A DNA stretch of 64,000 nucleotides, taken from Crossaster papposus (lineage: Eukaryota; Echinodermata; Asteroidea; Velatida; Solasteridae). Numbering within the stretch: the first letter of the stretch is position 1; each line of letters begins with the position of its first letter. The notes under the pieces were generated by a model. That model saw only the letters and a list, made by a program, of their open reading frames with translations. It had not been told where the DNA came from and did not search any database. The DNA lies in NCBI GenBank assembly GCA_037893245.1, contig JBAIAA010000697.1, positions 930,001 through 994,000 on the forward strand. Reading direction: 5' to 3'. The position numbers were made by a program, and so were the translations under genes. Positions 62,071-64,000 of the stretch are shown piece by piece.

Positions 62071-63858
62071 TTCGACTTGAAGAAAAACTCTACAACTGGC
62101 TGAAACCTCCCCGAATTTCGCCGGGATTTGGTGTCTTCTGCGTTAGTAATGTCTGTATACTATGGGTATACATGTGTTCATGTGTACTGGGAACATGTGT
62201 TCATGATTTGTTCTGTACGGGTTTCAACCGAGAAGGCTCAGGGGTTAATTACAGTGGCCTTGAAGTGACACAGCGAACAATGGACTTTTTTTTATTATTT
62301 ATGTTGTTGTAATTGATAGATTGGGGGATAGATTGGGGGGGGGGGGGGGGGGGGGGGCGTAGTATGTTGTAGCACATTTTGTAGCCCTGACTTTTTTACG
62401 TTTAGGGTTCGTAGATGCTGAGAGAATCAGTTGTATCCCTTTACATGCATGGATATGTGTAATCAATGCGCCGTATTTCTGGCCGCATGAGGGCGCTGTT
62501 AGACGCCATTTTCTGGGTAACCAGCACAGAGAAAATCGCGTTTATTAAAGTAGTTTTAGTAACTTTACTTTATCTAAAAATTGAATATTAGAAAGAAAAC
62601 AAATTGGAGCTGTAAGATTATTTAAACTGACGTGAATTATCTCCTCATCACTTTTAATTATACCCCCAAATACCGTGAGCACAGCGCCCTCAACGTTCAA
62701 TAATACGGCCTATTGCCGACCAGCTTTTTTGGAATCAATATCTAACGGTTAAAAATTGATACAAAAATACAACTCTACTTGAAAATGTCAGCACACCAGC
62801 AGCCATGATTTTACAGGATGCTTCAGACTGCCATTATCTAACAGTCCAGAGTAAAGTGTTTTGTGATCAATTAGTAATTTATTTTGTTTGATGTTTGCAA
62901 ATGTTGTATATTCTCTGTAAGGTTATAGTCTACCATTAATGTCAGTTGTAATTTTTTATTGTATAAAACAGCAGAATTTCTTCAAAATCTAAAAAATTGT
63001 TCTGGACAACTAACAAAGTGTTAGCTCTGTGAATGCTTTAAACTTTGAGAAAATATGATATTCAAAGATTGCGATTTTAAACATATTATGTTATTGACGT
63101 CACGATGACGTCATCTAGTATCAGATTACCAGCGACCATTAATAGTTTCAGATTTCCAACCAAAGCCCGAGAGTGATGATTATTGATTGGCATTAATTGA
63201 TACAGGCGCATACGGCCACACAGATCTGCCATTCTCGAATGTCAACATGTTCTTATCAGCTTCCCGCCAAAACAAGGCAAGCTTGCTAAACGCAAGGGCG
63301 ACTTGAACATGTTTATCAGGAAGTACAAAGGTACAAACATGTTATACAAAGGTATATTATTTTGATCAGATGACGTGTTCTTAGCCGATAGCTGACATTT
63401 AGGTTGAAAACCAGCGCCATATTTGGTCTTTGCATTGTTTTAATTCACACACGTGACATACAGGACTCGATATCTATTGCCGAGACGGAGGTTGAAATAT
63501 AAAGGTGAGATTGGGTTCATAATTTTTGTAAGACAAACGCATTCTTGTAGGTTTTGGTGATACTAAGGTTTAATTGCCACGCCTAGTCATTGGAACTGTT
63601 GTTCCCATTGGAATTAAGTGCAGCGTCATACGTGCACACAAACACGTCTGGTTTGGTGTCGTGTACGTTTGTTTATTTGTGACGGCGATCACGGGGTTGA
63701 TAGAGTCAACACTATTTCATCGAACAATGTACTGGAATCGAAAAGCTAAATCTCATTATAGTTGTGCTCTGTACGTGGAGAATCGATTCTAGCGTAGATT
63801 TGGGCTGAGTAAGTATCGAGGGTATTTTTATGTTAAACCATTCTGGCCGAGTTCGGGC
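62071..63858. other. 5' flank of the host gene, no further gene seen
   Basis: Upstream of the minus-strand start codon. A G-run of 23 at 62335-62357. Stretches at about 62640-62960 resemble 61500-61800 (gatgcttcaNactgNcatt, gtttgcaaatgttgta), a decayed direct repeat. No TATA box or CpG-rich promoter can be assigned with confidence. Confidence 0.45.
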
Positions 63859-64000
63859 GGTCTGTTCTTGACACGCGAACTCTGTTCTTGCGCTCGAACG
63901 GCGGGAACGCGACCCGTGAACATTGCACTCGGAACAAGAACACACACCACCTATCCATCAGGGTTTTGCAAGAACAAGTTACGCGTGTCAAGAACAGACC
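63859..64000. mobile_element. foldback MITE at the window end
   Basis: ggtctgttcttgacacgcg at 63859 and its exact inverse at the last 19 bases, with further pairing (aactNtgttcttgc). About 142 bp; the right boundary coincides with the window end and may extend further. Confidence 0.75.

Noticed and set aside
62335..62357. G23 run as a G-quadruplex regulator upstream of the host gene
   Set aside because: A pure homopolymer may be variable or a sequencing artefact; nothing else supports a regulatory role.
63574..63792. 72-codon ORF with a hydrophobic stretch
   Set aside because: Short, no homology I recognise, no codon or splice support.

Overview
ORGANISM AND OVERALL CHARACTER. This is animal nuclear DNA, very probably from a marine invertebrate deuterostome; an echinoderm, perhaps a sea star, is my best guess. 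The guess rests on the mix of Polinton, Ngaro-type tyrosine-recombinase retrotransposons with an SGNH-hydrolase ORF, L2/CR1-like LINE debris, tRNA-derived SINEs and dense foldback/MITE elements; species cannot be fixed from the sequence. Only one host gene is recognisable: the 5' part of a glutamate carboxypeptidase II / NAALADase-type gene (M28 peptidase family) on the minus strand. Seven exons lie between 44086 and 62070 with mutually consistent splice phases. Everything left of 44086 is repeats and mobile DNA, presumably inside or beyond that gene's next intron.

LAYOUT. 1-863: 3' end of an L2/CR1-type LINE. 2344-2965: GC-rich repeats and a 13-bp minisatellite. 2992-3678: a short TIR element. 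3681-42972: a nested transposon stack. The outermost layer is a foldback-like element (about 10.4 kb without its insertions) with long inverted arms and AT-rich arrays of a roughly 126-bp unit. Two Ngaro-type retroelements sit in its arrays: a decayed copy (6265-28186) and one with complete ends (30326-37305, A1-internal-B1-A2-B2 split repeats). A complete 16,362-bp Polinton (7459-23820) is inserted in the gag/RT part of the first Ngaro, with a perfect 6-bp target duplication (caccag). 43152-64000: host exons with MITEs, SINEs and minisatellites in the introns.

THE POLINTON. TIRs of about 205 bp enclose 14 genes: protein-primed DNA polymerase B, a DDE integrase with D-x62-D-x34-E spacing (the classical D,D-35-E), an A32/FtsK-type packaging ATPase, a double-jelly-roll-type major capsid protein, two tandem penton-like minor capsid paralogues (one with an in-frame TGA), and a set of membrane or coiled-coil proteins of Polinton type. 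Two genes are broken (a frameshift in an A9 run at 8417-8425; the TGA at 10575-10577). No adenain-type protease is recognisable. The polymerase is intact in all motifs and carries an unusual cysteine-rich repeat insertion. Several start codons sit directly behind TATA-like boxes, and one convergent gene pair shares a 19-bp hairpin.

HOW THE PARTS RELATE. Insertion order can be read from the nesting: foldback element first, then the Ngaro copies into its arrays, then the Polinton into Ngaro-1. Both Ngaro copies carry the same Tigger-like MITE at the same site in the recombinase gene, so they descend from one interrupted ancestor. All statements on protein families are from reading motifs by eye; no database search was possible.
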